Assembly: GCF_000255115.2 (NCBI RefSeq)
Contig: NC_018068.1
Span: forward strand, 868,001-932,000
DNA: 64,000 nucleotides
Reading direction: 5' to 3'
DNA from: Desulfosporosinus acidiphilus SJ4
GTDB taxonomy: Bacteria; Bacillota; Desulfitobacteriia; Desulfitobacteriales; Desulfitobacteriaceae
Shown: piece by piece, positions 16,746-26,427 of the stretch
Layout of the letters: the number at the start of each line of letters is the position of its first letter
Position numbering within the stretch: the stretch's first letter is position 1
Made by a program: the position numbers and the translations under genes
The notes under the pieces: model-generated
What the model saw: only the letters and a program-made list of their open reading frames with translations
Told to the model about the DNA's origin: nothing
The model's database searches: none

Positions 16746-18830
16746 GTGGCTAAGCAGAGGATCAATGAACCCATGCTGGAATTATTTATTTTCGAAACAA
16801 CGCAATTGATTGGGCAGCTTGAACAGATTTTAATAAGTTCAGAGAAGAATGCTAGTTTTACAACAGAACAAATAAATGAGACGTTTCGGATAATGCATAC
16901 CATAAAAGGTTCTTCTGCCATGATGCTCTTTAATAACATTGCTGCCTTAGCTCATGCGCTGGAAGATTTGTTTTTTTTCCTTAGAGAAGAAAAACCTCAA
17001 GGAGTCAATTTCTCAGAAATACTTGACCTCGTTTTTGATGGATTAGACTTTATTAATGTGGAGCTTATAAAGATTACTAATGGGGATGAAGCAGACGGTG
17101 AGGCCTTGCGACTTATCGAACAACTTCATGCCTTTTTAGTTTCTATAAAGGGTGAACAAACTGACATAGAGAATTCCCGCAAAGAATCCAAATTGCCCAG
17201 CACTCAGCAATTTTACATCAGCAAAGACAGACAAGCCGATCTTGAAATTCAATATGGATACTTTTTTCAAGCCACAATTCATTTTGAAGAGGACTGTGGT
17301 ATGGAGAACCTTAGGGCTTTTGGTGTTGTTAATGAATTAGAGGGACAACTGGAAGAGTTCTATCATTTACCGCTGGATATCGACGAAGATGAATCGATTC
17401 AGGAAATCCAAGCAGAGGGTTTTAGACTTTTCATCAAAACAAATCATACCTATGAAGAGGTTCGTGATCTGCTGCGGCAAACTATATTTCTCAAAGAATT
17501 AACTCTGAACGTAATTGAAGATCCGGAAACGGCCTTCCGTCCCTTTACAAATGGGCTTAGCGCAGCAGTTCTCTTGGAAAACGGTCCCTTAAAATCCCCT
17601 GTGCCTCGGGATCAAGGGGAGAAAGAAACTGATAAAGGTAGCTCTGCCCTAAATACGCAAAATCATCAAAGCATTATTAATGTCAGTGTGGCAAAACTGG
17701 ATAAGTTGATGGATCTCGTAGGCGAAATGGTGATTGCAGAAGCTATGGTAACGCAAAATCCGGATCTTATAGGGCTTGACTTGCAAAACTTTCAAAAAGC
17801 TGCCCGTCAACTAAATAAAATCACAACTGAACTTCAGGACATAGTTATGTCCGTTCGGATGGTCCCCCTGGCGGCTACCTTTCAAAAGATGAACCGTACT
17901 GTCCGTGATATGTGTAAGAAGCTAAATAAGGAAGTTTCTCTGAAATTAATTGGCGAAGAGACAGAGGTCGATAAAAATATTATTGAACATATCGCTGACC
18001 CTCTGATGCATCTCATACGTAATTCAATCGACCATGGTATTGAAGAACCAGGTTATCGCGAAGCAAAAGGGAAACCACGCACGGGGACTATTGTTTTAGA
18101 AGCCAAAAATGCCGGTAGTGATGTCCTGGTCTTAATTCGAGACGATGGTCAAGGTTTTAATAAAGAAAAAATACTCGCTAAAGCTTTAGGAAACGGTTTG
18201 CTTCATAAAAACTCCGAGGAGCTATCAGATAAAGAAATCTACAATTTGATTTTTCTGCCTGGTTTCTCGACCAATGAGACTGTTACGGAATTTTCCGGCC
18301 GGGGGGTTGGTATGGATGTGGTCTCCAGCAATATTTCTGCTGTGGGAGGAACGGTTGCCGTAAACAGTATCCCTGGTGAGGGGACGGCAATATCGTTAAA
18401 AATCCCTCTTACGTTAGCGATCATTGATGGCATGAATGTAAAGGTAGGCAATGCTCGGTATACTATTCCGATCATCTCAATTAAAGAATCGTTTAAACCC
18501 AAGTTGTCAGATATTATTGTTGATCCTGATCAACGGGAGATGCTTATGGTGCGAGGTCAATGTTATCCGGTCTTGCGCCTGCATGAATTTTACCGGGTGA
18601 AGACCGAGGTGACTGAACTTACAGAGGGTATGATCATTATTGTGGAGCAAGAGGGTAAGACTTTGTGCCTTTTTGCCGATGAACTGCTAGGCCAGCAGCA
18701 AGTGGTGGTCAAAGCCTTACCGGCCTATATTAAAAACCTTAAGACAATTCCGGGACTTGCCGGCTGTACTTTATTAGGTGACGGCAGTATCAGTCTAATT
18801 TTAGATATCACAGGATTACTTTCAGCTTAG
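16746..18830 (+). CDS. cheA: Chemotaxis histidine kinase CheA
   Basis: Cytoplasmic CheA kinase of about 694 residues that phosphorylates CheY and CheB in response to MCP signals. The Hpt domain has the phospho-His in MHTIKGSSAMM (about residue 51). A P2-like linker follows (about 150-270), then the P3 dimer helices (INVSVAKLDKLMDLVGEMV), the P4 HATPase (HLIRNSIDHGIEEPG, RDDGQGFN, FSGRGVGMDVV) and a C-terminal CheW-like P5 (GMNVKVGNARYTIPI). The ribosome site AAGGAG abuts ATG 16737, so GTG 16746 or TTG 16743 are better starts. First gene of cheA-W-mcp-R-B-D-Y. Confidence 0.93.
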   Translation: MAKQRINEPMLELFIFETTQLIGQLEQILISSEKNASFTTEQINETFRIMHTIKGSSAMMLFNNIAALAHALEDLFFFLREEKPQGVNFSEILDLVFDGLDFINVELIKITNGDEADGEALRLIEQLHAFLVSIKGEQTDIENSRKESKLPSTQQFYISKDRQADLEIQYGYFFQATIHFEEDCGMENLRAFGVVNELEGQLEEFYHLPLDIDEDESIQEIQAEGFRLFIKTNHTYEEVRDLLRQTIFLKELTLNVIEDPETAFRPFTNGLSAAVLLENGPLKSPVPRDQGEKETDKGSSALNTQNHQSIINVSVAKLDKLMDLVGEMVIAEAMVTQNPDLIGLDLQNFQKAARQLNKITTELQDIVMSVRMVPLAATFQKMNRTVRDMCKKLNKEVSLKLIGEETEVDKNIIEHIADPLMHLIRNSIDHGIEEPGYREAKGKPRTGTIVLEAKNAGSDVLVLIRDDGQGFNKEKILAKALGNGLLHKNSEELSDKEIYNLIFLPGFSTNETVTEFSGRGVGMDVVSSNISAVGGTVAVNSIPGEGTAISLKIPLTLAIIDGMNVKVGNARYTIPIISIKESFKPKLSDIIVDPDQREMLMVRGQCYPVLRLHEFYRVKTEVTELTEGMIIIVEQEGKTLCLFADELLGQQQVVVKALPAYIKNLKTIPGLAGCTLLGDGSISLILDITGLLSA

Positions 18831-18892
18831 GTAAAGGAGGAACTATACTGCATAATTACCCAGGGGAGAAAGAGCAGAAAGGAGCGTTTATT

Positions 18893-19378
18893 GTGACTGA
18901 AGCAGACCAAGGGCTTCTTGAGGAAGAAGACACTCAGAAGGGGAAGTTCCTAACTTTTTTACTTGGCAACGAATTTTATGGTATTGAAATTAAGTATGTG
19001 ACCGAGATCATTGGTTTTCAACCGATTACAGAAGTTCCTGACCTCCCGGATTATATTAAAGGTATCGTTAACCTAAGGGGTAAGATTATTCCGGTAATGG
19101 ATGTGCGATTGCGCTTTCGGAAACCTTTTCGAGAGTACAATGACCGAACCTGTGTTATTGTGGTGGATGTTTTTGAGATTTCCATCGGTCTTATTGTGGA
19201 TAGTGTTTCTGAAGTAATTGCCATCTCTGAAGAAGAGATCGTTGCTCCTCCTAATCTCGGCAGAGGCGGGAGTAAATATATTAAAGGCATCGGTAAGGTA
19301 GGGAATGAGGTTAAACTCCTGCTAGATTGTGACAAACTGCTCAATGATCAGGATCTTGAAACTTTGGAGAATGTGTAA
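18893..19378 (+). CDS. cheW: Chemotaxis coupling protein CheW
   Basis: Adaptor of 161 residues linking MCP signalling tips to CheA. Family features are FLTFLLGNEFYGIEIKYVTE, the conserved ITEVPDLPDYIKGIVNLRGK, IIPVMDVRLRF and GLIVDSVSEVI. The GTG start at 18893 is preceded by AAAGGAG. It has a short acidic N-terminal extension (EADQGLLEEEDTQKG). It lies between cheA and an MCP gene, so the three probably form one dedicated array. Confidence 0.93.
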   Translation: MTEADQGLLEEEDTQKGKFLTFLLGNEFYGIEIKYVTEIIGFQPITEVPDLPDYIKGIVNLRGKIIPVMDVRLRFRKPFREYNDRTCVIVVDVFEISIGLIVDSVSEVIAISEEEIVAPPNLGRGGSKYIKGIGKVGNEVKLLLDCDKLLNDQDLETLENV

Positions 19379-19398
19379 TTTTGAGGAGGAATTTCTGA

Positions 19399-21918
19399 AT
19401 GAAATGGTTTTATAATTTGAAGATCAGCACAAAGCTGCTCATCTCATTTATTATTGTTGCCTTGTTGTCAGGAATTGTGGGATATGTTGGTATCCAAGAT
19501 CTACTTAAGACTAATGGTGAATATGCTGACTTGTATATTGATCATGGAATATCACTGAGTTATTTGGCGAATGTTTCTGATGGATTTCAACGGATGAGAG
19601 TTAATTTGCGGGATCTCATGGTTGATACGAATCAAAACAACAAGCAAAAATATGTAGAGGGCATTAAAATATATGAAAAGCAAGCTGAAGACAATATGGC
19701 CTTATATCAAGCAAACCTAAAATCTTCAGAGGATCGGGCAGCCTTTAGTCAGCTTCAGGATGCTTGGAACAAGTTATTGCCAGTTGTTGATAAAGAAACA
19801 GCTTTAGCCACAAATCATCAAGAACAACAGGCCTATATCGTTTCCAGCACCGATGGTGCCACTGTCACTCAATTGGTGGACAGTGCCATTAAAAAAGAGA
19901 TAAATTTGAATATCACTACAGGAAAGCAATTGTCGGATCAATATAGAAAAGATTCTCAAAGTACAGTGGCTATTATGATAGGAATTATTGCTTTCTGCAT
20001 GCTTCTGGCGGTTGCTCTCGGGTTGCTGCTTTCTCGCATTATTAGTAAACCGATAAGAAGGCTTGCCGAGGGAGCTGAAAAGATTGCTCTTGGGGAGGTA
20101 GACCTGAAATTTGCGGCAGCGACTAAGGACGAACTTGGGATTCTTGAAAACGCTTTTGGCAAAATGGTGGAGAATATTCGTTCTCAGGCTGAGGCTGCCG
20201 ACAGGATTGCCACTGGAGATCTGAATGTTCAAGTTACAATCCGCTCGGAGAAAGATGTGCTCTCGAAAAGTTTGCAGCAAGTTGTCACTACTCTGCGAAG
20301 TTTACTCGATGAAATGGAACATATGTCCAAAGAACATGACCTTGGTGACATCGATGTCTTTGTTTCAGCCGAGAACTTTAAAGGCGCATACAGAACTGTG
20401 GCAAACGGTGTCAATGATATGGTTAAGGGACATATCAGCGTAAATATGAAAGCAATAACCTGTGTGGCCGAATTCGGGAAGGGGAACTTTGACGTAGAAC
20501 TGGAGAAATTTCCGGGAAAGAAGGCAATCATTAATCAAAATATTGAATCGCTGCGTCATAACTTGAAGGAAGTTAGTTCGGAAGTCAGGAAACTGATCGT
20601 TTCATCCAAGGAAGGCCGTTTAAATGAGCGGGCTGACGCCAAGAAGTTCCAAGGGGATTGGGCTGAATTAATACAGGGCCTGAATGGCTTAATTGACGCG
20701 ATTCTTGAGCCGATTCAAGAGGCCGCGGCAGTATTGGATGAGATGGCTAAGGGGAATCTGGGAACGAATGTTAAGGGGAATTACAAGGGTGATCATGCTA
20801 AAATCAAAAATGCTCTCAATGATACTATAAGTACACTGGCCTCTTATGTCAGCGAGATTTCGCAAGTCCTAACCCAGATGGCCAACGGCAATCTTGATGT
20901 AGAAATCAGTAGAGACTATAGGGGAGACTTTTCTGAAATCAAGAAATCATTGAATAATATTATTCAAGCATTAAATGATGTTCTAAGTGATATTAACAAT
21001 GCGTCAACTCAGGTAGCAGCGGGTTCCCGGCAAGTTTCAGATTCTGCACAATCGCTTTCCCAGGGGTCCACAGAACAAGCCAGTGCCATTGAAGAATTAA
21101 CTGCTTCCCTTGAAGAAATTGCTTCCCAAACAAAACTCAATGCTTCCAATGCTAACAAGGCCAATGAACTCGCTTTCGCTGCCAAGGAAGATGCCGCTGA
21201 AGGCAACAATCAGATGAAGGAAATGCTTCGTGCCATGGATGCCATCAATGAAGCTTCCAGCAATATTTCTAAGATTATTAAGGTCATCGATGAGATTGCC
21301 TTTCAAACCAATACCTTGGCCCTCAATGCCGCTGTTGAGGCGGCTCGAGCTGGGCAGCATGGCAAAGGTTTTGCAGTCGTTGCAGAGGAAGTTCGCAATC
21401 TTGCCACCCGAAGCGCCAATGCGGCTAAAGAGACAACCCTCTTGATTGAAGGTTCCATTAAGAAGGTTGAGGACGGAACAAAGATAGCCAATAATACTGC
21501 CAGTGCCTTAATTAAGATCGTTAACGGTGTTGCGGAAGCTGCGAGCCTTGTGGGGGAAATTGCTACAGCGTCTAATGAGCAAGCCTTAGGGGTTACTCAG
21601 GTTAACCAAGGAATCCAACAAGTTTCTGCTGTGGTTCAGACGAACTCTGCTACTTCGGAGGAGAGTGCGGCTGCCAGCGAAGAACTTTCGAGTCAAGCAG
21701 AACTTTTAAGGGAACAAGTTAGCCGGTTTAAGTTAAAAAGAACACGCTCAACCTCATATAACAATTTAGATGATCTCAATCCTGAAGTTATTAAAATGCT
21801 TGAGAGTATGAGACAAAGAAAACGAGAGAATTCAATGGGACAAGTCCCCCGGGAACCTGAGGCAACAATTCAAAAACCCAAAATTACTTTGAGCGATAGT
21901 GAGTTTGGCAAATATTAA
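19399..21918 (+). CDS. Methyl-accepting chemotaxis protein with multiple HAMP-like units
   Basis: Receptor of 839 residues. TM1 is at about residues 12-31 and TM2 at about 190-212, enclosing a four-helix-bundle sensor domain of about 155 residues. The first HAMP follows ([20 protein letters not shown]). Then come several further HAMP-like repeats, recognised by recurring G(D/N)LxVxV blocks such as [30 protein letters not shown] and [10 protein letters not shown]. The signalling tip is canonical ([30 protein letters not shown]). Poly-HAMP arrays are known to relay or tune signals. ATG 19399 follows GAGGAGG. The ligand is unknown. Confidence 0.93.
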   Translation: MKWFYNLKISTKLLISFIIVALLSGIVGYVGIQDLLKTNGEYADLYIDHGISLSYLANVSDGFQRMRVNLRDLMVDTNQNNKQKYVEGIKIYEKQAEDNMALYQANLKSSEDRAAFSQLQDAWNKLLPVVDKETALATNHQEQQAYIVSSTDGATVTQLVDSAIKKEINLNITTGKQLSDQYRKDSQSTVAIMIGIIAFCMLLAVALGLLLSRIISKPIRRLAEGAEKIALGEVDLKFAAATKDELGILENAFGKMVENIRSQAEAADRIATGDLNVQVTIRSEKDVLSKSLQQVVTTLRSLLDEMEHMSKEHDLGDIDVFVSAENFKGAYRTVANGVNDMVKGHISVNMKAITCVAEFGKGNFDVELEKFPGKKAIINQNIESLRHNLKEVSSEVRKLIVSSKEGRLNERADAKKFQGDWAELIQGLNGLIDAILEPIQEAAAVLDEMAKGNLGTNVKGNYKGDHAKIKNALNDTISTLASYVSEISQVLTQMANGNLDVEISRDYRGDFSEIKKSLNNIIQALNDVLSDINNASTQVAAGSRQVSDSAQSLSQGSTEQASAIEELTASLEEIASQTKLNASNANKANELAFAAKEDAAEGNNQMKEMLRAMDAINEASSNISKIIKVIDEIAFQTNTLALNAAVEAARAGQHGKGFAVVAEEVRNLATRSANAAKETTLLIEGSIKKVEDGTKIANNTASALIKIVNGVAEAASLVGEIATASNEQALGVTQVNQGIQQVSAVVQTNSATSEESAAASEELSSQAELLREQVSRFKLKRTRSTSYNNLDDLNPEVIKMLESMRQRKRENSMGQVPREPEATIQKPKITLSDSEFGKY

Positions 21919-21985
21919 TGAACGAAGGGCTTAAGGATGGAGAGCCTGAGGGCTCTCCTCAAGGTCCTTTTCTGGAGATGAGCAA

Positions 21986-22798
21986 ATGAAACTTTCTATC
22001 CGCGATTTCAAACAATTGGCAGAACTTATCCATGTAAATTATGGGATATATTTGAAAGAAGAGAAAATCCCCCTTGTTGAAGGGAGACTCCGTCAAGTCC
22101 TAGTTGACCAACAGTTTGAAAGTTATGCCGAATATATTGATTATCTCAAGACTGAAAAGACCGGCCATGCCATCCAAACGCTGATTAACAAAATTACCAC
22201 TAACCATACTTTCTTTATGCGGGAAACAGATCATTTTAATTTCTTCAGGGAAGAAGTTTTGCCAGAATTACTACAAAGCAAGCAAGACAAGGATCTGCGA
22301 ATATGGAGCGCAGGGTGTTCCTCGGGTGAAGAACCATACACTCTCGCTATGATTATAGATGAGGTTTTAGGTGAACAGAAAAAGTATTGGGATGCCAGGA
22401 TTTTGGCCACTGATTTATCACAGCAAGTGCTTGAAAGCGCTTTGCAGGGTGTTTATTCGAAAGATAAAGTTGACTCTTTACCGCCAAACTGGCGATTAAA
22501 ATATTTTTCTAAACTATCTTCGGATGAATATAGCCTAACAGAATCTCTCCGGCAGGAAGTTATTTTTCGGAAATTTAATCTTATGGAAGAGGTGTTCCCC
22601 TTCCGCAAAAAGTTCGACGTGATTTTTTGCCGTAACGTCATGATTTATTTTGATATGGAGACCAAAAAGAAACTTGTCGAGAAATTTTATGATATTACAA
22701 ATCAAGATGGCTATCTTTTTATTGGTCATTCCGAATCTGTTAATCGCTCTGAATCGAAGTATCATTATATTAGACCGGCCGTCTATAGAAAGCTCTAG
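21986..22798 (+). CDS. cheR: Chemotaxis protein methyltransferase CheR
   Basis: SAM-dependent glutamate methyltransferase of 270 residues acting on MCPs. The N-terminal helical CheR domain has TNHTFFMRETDHF. The C-terminal SAM-binding domain has LRIWSAGCSSGEEPYTLAM (motif I), ILATDLSQQVLESALQGVYS and FDVIFCRNVMIYFD, and closes with GYLFIGHSES. ATG 21986 follows GGAGATGAGCAA. Works opposite to CheB encoded next. Confidence 0.94.
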   Translation: MKLSIRDFKQLAELIHVNYGIYLKEEKIPLVEGRLRQVLVDQQFESYAEYIDYLKTEKTGHAIQTLINKITTNHTFFMRETDHFNFFREEVLPELLQSKQDKDLRIWSAGCSSGEEPYTLAMIIDEVLGEQKKYWDARILATDLSQQVLESALQGVYSKDKVDSLPPNWRLKYFSKLSSDEYSLTESLRQEVIFRKFNLMEEVFPFRKKFDVIFCRNVMIYFDMETKKKLVEKFYDITNQDGYLFIGHSESVNRSESKYHYIRPAVYRKL

Positions 22799-22845
22799 CA
22801 ACTGATGAGGGCTAAGGCATTTATCTGCAGAAGGAGGGCTAACGC

Positions 22846-23916
22846 GTGAGAAGAATAAGAGTTCTAGTAGTTGATGACTCGTTACTGTTTCGTACAATTT
22901 TAGCACGGGGATTATCTTCGGATCCTGAAATAGAAGTGGTTGCTCAGGCTATAGATCCTTTTGACGCCCGTGATAAAATTTTAAAATATGAACCTGATGT
23001 TATGACTTGTGATATTGAAATGCCCAAAATGAACGGGATCGAGTTTATTCGTCGCCTTCTTCCGCAATACAACTTGCCGGTTGTGGTCGTAAGCTCAACC
23101 AGCGGCGCAGTGTTTGATGCTTTAAGTGCCGGGGCTGTGGATTTTGTTGCTAAACCTGATATTGACTCGGCCCAGAATGTTGAACGTTTTTTAGAAGATT
23201 TGATGGCAAAAATTAAGGCTGGGGCAGCGGCAAAGGTGTCAATTCAGACCGAATTATTAACTAAACACGAAACTCATGGTATTAATGCCATCGACCATTT
23301 GCGCACAGTAGTGTCTTCGACGTTCCTTTCTCAGGAAGAACTGTCTAAAAGGATTATTGTTTTAGGGGCTTCGACAGGAGGAACGGAGGCTATTTATAGC
23401 ATTATCAGAGAGATGCCTTTGAATATTCCGGGTATTGTCATTGCTCAGCACATTCCCGCCGGTTTTTCCCGGCTCTTTGCTGAGCGACTAGATGATTCAA
23501 CAGATTTTAAGGTTAAGGAAGCACAGACCGGTGATTATGTTGAACCTGGAACTGTTCTCATCGCACCGGGAGATCAACACTTAAAGCTAATAAAAGTCGG
23601 AGAACGGTATAAAGCAGAATGTTTTGTAACAGAAAAAGTGAATGGGCATCGTCCGTCCGTCGATGTATTGTTTGAATCCGTTGCCAAAGCGGCCGGCCCC
23701 AGAGCAATAGGTGTAATTTTAACAGGCATGGGTTATGATGGTGCCAAAGGGCTTTTAGCAATGAGAAGAAAAGGAGCACGAACGATTGGTCAAGATGAAC
23801 GTTCCTCTGTTGTTTACGGTATGCCAAAGGTCGCTTATGAAATCGGAGCCGTAGAAAAGCAAGCCTCCCTGCCCTTAATAGCAAAGCTGCTTTATTCTTT
23901 GGTTAAAGGTGATTAA
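22846..23916 (+). CDS. cheB: Chemotaxis response regulator protein-glutamate methylesterase CheB
   Basis: Adaptation enzyme of 356 residues. The N-terminal receiver has VLVVDDS and the phospho-acceptor Asp56 in MTCDIEMPKMNG; the C-terminal methylesterase has the Ser in VLGASTGGTEAI, His in AQHIPAGFSRLFAERL and Asp in LTGMGYDGAKGL. The GTG start at 22846 follows AGAAGGAGG. CheA-dependent phosphorylation activates demethylation and deamidation of MCPs. The stop is immediately followed by cheD, indicating coupled translation. Confidence 0.94.
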   Translation: MRRIRVLVVDDSLLFRTILARGLSSDPEIEVVAQAIDPFDARDKILKYEPDVMTCDIEMPKMNGIEFIRRLLPQYNLPVVVVSSTSGAVFDALSAGAVDFVAKPDIDSAQNVERFLEDLMAKIKAGAAAKVSIQTELLTKHETHGINAIDHLRTVVSSTFLSQEELSKRIIVLGASTGGTEAIYSIIREMPLNIPGIVIAQHIPAGFSRLFAERLDDSTDFKVKEAQTGDYVEPGTVLIAPGDQHLKLIKVGERYKAECFVTEKVNGHRPSVDVLFESVAKAAGPRAIGVILTGMGYDGAKGLLAMRRKGARTIGQDERSSVVYGMPKVAYEIGAVEKQASLPLIAKLLYSLVKGD

Positions 23917-24387
23917 ATGGATTATGTAATCGGTATTGGGGATTACGCGATCTCCCAAACTAGAGGTGACTGCTTAAAAACCTATGCTTTGGCTTCTTGC
24001 GTTGCCCTAACAGTATATCATCCAATGCTCAAGGCCGCCGGAATGATTCATATGGCCTTGCCAAGTCCAAATAATGACTTGGAAGCAAGAGCAAGACCTG
24101 CCTATTATGTCACAACCGGAATCCCCCTCTTGTTAAACCTATTTCAAAAGGAATATGGCGGTTCGGTTAAAGAACTGGTTATTAAGCTCTTCGGAGGCGC
24201 CTATTCTGTCAATGAAGATGATTATTTTCGAATAGGGATGAAAAATGTCAGTATAGCACATCAGATTCTTGCCGAAAGGCATATTCCGATGATGTTCGAA
24301 GAAACAGGAGGGTATATTAGTCGGAGCTTAATCATGGCAACAGAAAAGGGAGATGTCAAGGTTATTGCTTATCCAATTACCATATGA
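23917..24387 (+). CDS. cheD: Chemoreceptor glutamine deamidase CheD
   Basis: Deamidase of 156 residues that converts receptor Gln to Glu. The CheD signature is seen: ALASCVALTVYHPMLKAAGM with catalytic Cys28 and, shortly after, His45 in MIHMALP. ATG 23917 directly follows the cheB stop (23914-23916). In Bacillus CheD is paired with the phosphatase CheC, but no cheC is in this cluster, so CheD may act alone or with an unlinked partner. Confidence 0.93.
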   Translation: MDYVIGIGDYAISQTRGDCLKTYALASCVALTVYHPMLKAAGMIHMALPSPNNDLEARARPAYYVTTGIPLLLNLFQKEYGGSVKELVIKLFGGAYSVNEDDYFRIGMKNVSIAHQILAERHIPMMFEETGGYISRSLIMATEKGDVKVIAYPITI

Positions 24388-24453
24388 ACGAAGAACGGAT
24401 TGAATTTTTCGTTGGGGTTAGTGTAGAATTAAATTGCTGAGGGGGGGAAGACC

Positions 24454-24855
24454 GTGAACATACTGATTGCTGAGGACGATATGCCCAGCCGCAAATTTTT
24501 GTCTAAGCTGCTTTCTCAATACGGCGAAGTAGATATGGTCGTAGATGGGATAGAAGCTTTAGATGCTTACCTTATTTCTATTAAGGAAAATAATCCCTAC
24601 GATCTTATCTGCTTAGATATTATGATGCCTAAAGTTGATGGTGTTAGAGTACTCAAAGCTATCCGGGATTATGAGGTGAAACGGGGCGTCCCTCAAGAAA
24701 ATCGGGTGAAGGTAATAATGACAACAGCTTTAGAAGGAACGGATTTCGTCAAAAATGCCTTTGAGATCGGATGTGAAGCTTATGCAGCTAAACCGATTGA
24801 TAGTCGTAAACTATTGGAAGTTCTTGAAAAGCTCGGATTAATTGAGAACAAATAG
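24454..24855 (+). CDS. CheY-like single-domain response regulator
   Basis: Receiver domain protein of 133 residues. The acidic pair is in LIAEDD, the phospho-acceptor Asp55 in LICLDIMMPKVDG, the Thr in VIMTTALEG and the Lys in YAAKPI. The GTG start at 24454 follows AGGGGGGGAAG. Last gene of the cheA-cluster, so it is probably the CheA phosphoryl target that carries the output, either to a flagellar motor encoded elsewhere or to another output. The gap of 66 bases to cheD has no terminator. Confidence 0.88.
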   Translation: MNILIAEDDMPSRKFLSKLLSQYGEVDMVVDGIEALDAYLISIKENNPYDLICLDIMMPKVDGVRVLKAIRDYEVKRGVPQENRVKVIMTTALEGTDFVKNAFEIGCEAYAAKPIDSRKLLEVLEKLGLIENK

Positions 24856-25263
24856 AAAATGATCTATACTTCTCCGTTATTTAGGGTGAGTATTTATTCT
24901 CAATAGCTTTTTAAAGATAGTATCATAACAAAGAAAGATAAGTTAACTGTAAAAGAGTTTGCTATTAGGAAATGGCATGCTCTTTATTTTTTACGTTCGG
25001 AGGGAAGGCCCGAGCGACCATTGTTCGTCATTAGAACAACTGATCGATAAAATAGAGATATCCTATGGACTTTCAAGGCTTAAGCATGTTACTATTTACA
25101 CAAGGGAAAAGGAAATTAAAAGGAAGTGAAATCAAAAGTAGATAAAATACAATAAGACGATGAAGTACTATAAGACGATGAAGTACTATAAGACGATGAA
25201 GGCAATTTAATATGTGAATGTTAACACTATCTCATAGATAAACACTTAAAGGAGGCGTTGGCT
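24856..25263. other. Gap after che operon with 18-bp tandem repeat
   Basis: No gene. A weak hairpin (AAAGAG / CTCTTT, about 24951-24987) followed by ATTTTTTAC may end the che operon. An 18-bp tandem repeat lies at 25152-25201. Confidence 0.55.
25152..25201. repeat. 18-bp direct tandem repeat, about 2.8 copies
   Basis: Unit ATAAGACGATGAAGTACT at 25152-25169 and 25170-25187, then a partial copy (14 bases) to 25201, all identical. It is located 60 bases before a small membrane-protein gene. Confidence 0.9.
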
Positions 25264-25425
25264 ATGTTAACATGGATTTCGATGATCATGCTAGTTATTT
25301 TCCTCGGTTGCTGTACAGTGGTGATTGCAGCTTCCTGTTATAACATTTTCAAGTTAATTCGCAGAAGTACTGGAAAGCGTGACTTTGCCATAAGAAACCA
25401 TCACTTAAAGACCAGTCATGGTTAA
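25264..25425 (+). CDS. Small membrane protein, 53 residues
   Basis: ATG 25264 follows a strong AAAGGAGG at 8-base spacing. The product MLTWISMIMLVIFLGCCTVV continues with one membrane helix (about residues 4-27) and a basic cytosolic tail (KLIRRSTGKRDFAIRNHHLK). A stem at 25447-25490 follows the stop. Function unknown; the ribosome site and the hairpin after it support a real gene. Confidence 0.65.
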   Translation: MLTWISMIMLVIFLGCCTVVIAASCYNIFKLIRRSTGKRDFAIRNHHLKTSHG

Positions 25426-25446
25426 GTAGTTGATTAAATTGATTCA

Positions 25447-25490
25447 CACGAAATGGCTATCACTTCAAATGAGGTGATAGTCCTTTCGTG
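25447..25490 (+). terminator. Hairpin after small membrane gene
   Basis: CACGAAA..GCTATCAC pairs with GTGATAG..TTTCGTG. It is immediately adjacent to the second long palindrome; no T run of its own. Confidence 0.55.
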
Positions 25491-25549
25491 AGCAAGGGGG
25501 ACGGTCCTTTTGACACATTTTTGTGTCAAAAGGACCGTCCCCCTTGCTC
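25490..25549. repeat. Long GGGGGACGGTCC-type palindrome (copy 2)
   Basis: Perfect 28-bp arms (25490-25517 and 25522-25549) around a TTTT loop. The core of about 23 bases is identical to that of copy 1 near 1240. It lies between two convergent genes, as copy 1 does. Confidence 0.92.
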
Positions 25550-25555
25550 ATTTGG

Positions 25556-26143
25556 TTACAATTTAAAATCTTCAAGGTTTATTTCTTGAGTGAACGTTTC
25601 TATTGGTGGGTTGTTTCGATCAATTTCAGAAATCATGGAATTTATGGGTTCAGAGAATTCCTTAACGAAGTCATGGAGTTTTGAACTGGATAAATCCATT
25701 TCATTGTTCAAGTGACTATTCAAATATTGATTTAGGTGATATTCCTTGCTTGAAAAGTACTCATCAAACTTTTCTTCAATAAAAGACGGTCCGAACTTAG
25801 CCGCTTGGCGGCAAACATAGAGCCGGCAGAGCGGAGTGGTAGCGTCTTTGGGCAAAAGGCAACCCGAGCCGCTTACATAGGGACACTGATTTAAACCGGC
25901 TTTCATTTCCACCATAATTCCATTATAACCTTTAATTATCTGACCTTTTTTCAAGATTTGCTCATAGATGTCGGGATAGTTAAGATACAAGAAAACTAAA
26001 TCAAAAAGGCAAAATTCCGGTTCATAAGAACAGCAGCCTATTTTTTTACGGTCACTTCCATTATTTCGGCAGCATACTGAGCAAAGATTTGTACAAATAC
26101 TAGGGCGCAAGGGGTCGTTAATTATTTTGAACTCCGCTATCAT
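25556..26143 (-). CDS. Cys-rich YkgJ-like (putative zinc/iron-chelating) protein
   Basis: Cytoplasmic protein of about 195 residues with many Cys in patterns typical of the YkgJ/CxxCxxCC group: CTNLCSVCC, IGCCSYEPEFC, NQCPYVSGSGCLLP and PLCRLYVC. These probably hold a metal or Fe-S cluster; the family function is not established. I chose ATG 26143 (AGAGGTG 10 bases upstream); a GTG four codons earlier is possible. The C-terminal third is acidic and helical without Cys. Convergent with the small membrane gene across the long palindrome. Confidence 0.72.
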   Translation of the reverse strand: MIAEFKIINDPLRPSICTNLCSVCCRNNGSDRKKIGCCSYEPEFCLFDLVFLYLNYPDIYEQILKKGQIIKGYNGIMVEMKAGLNQCPYVSGSGCLLPKDATTPLCRLYVCRQAAKFGPSFIEEKFDEYFSSKEYHLNQYLNSHLNNEMDLSSSKLHDFVKEFSEPINSMISEIDRNNPPIETFTQEINLEDFKL

Positions 26144-26427
26144 TAGTAATAACACCTCTAATTCCCAGCAGGGAGATTATAAATTTCAACATAATAGTAC
26201 TTTTAACGTGACAAGGCTCTTTGATGACGGTAATATGAAACTATATAATGGTTTAATGCAGTAGTTTCTTTGTGCGATAAAATTATTCCGCTATTGATTA
26301 CTGTTGTGACAACCCTCAGACACGAATCTTAAAAATTGTGACTAGTGTAACAAAATGATAGGGAATTGTAAAGATGGACAATTGAAAGCAATTTATGAAT
26401 ATTTCTCCATAGAAAAGAGGATGACCT

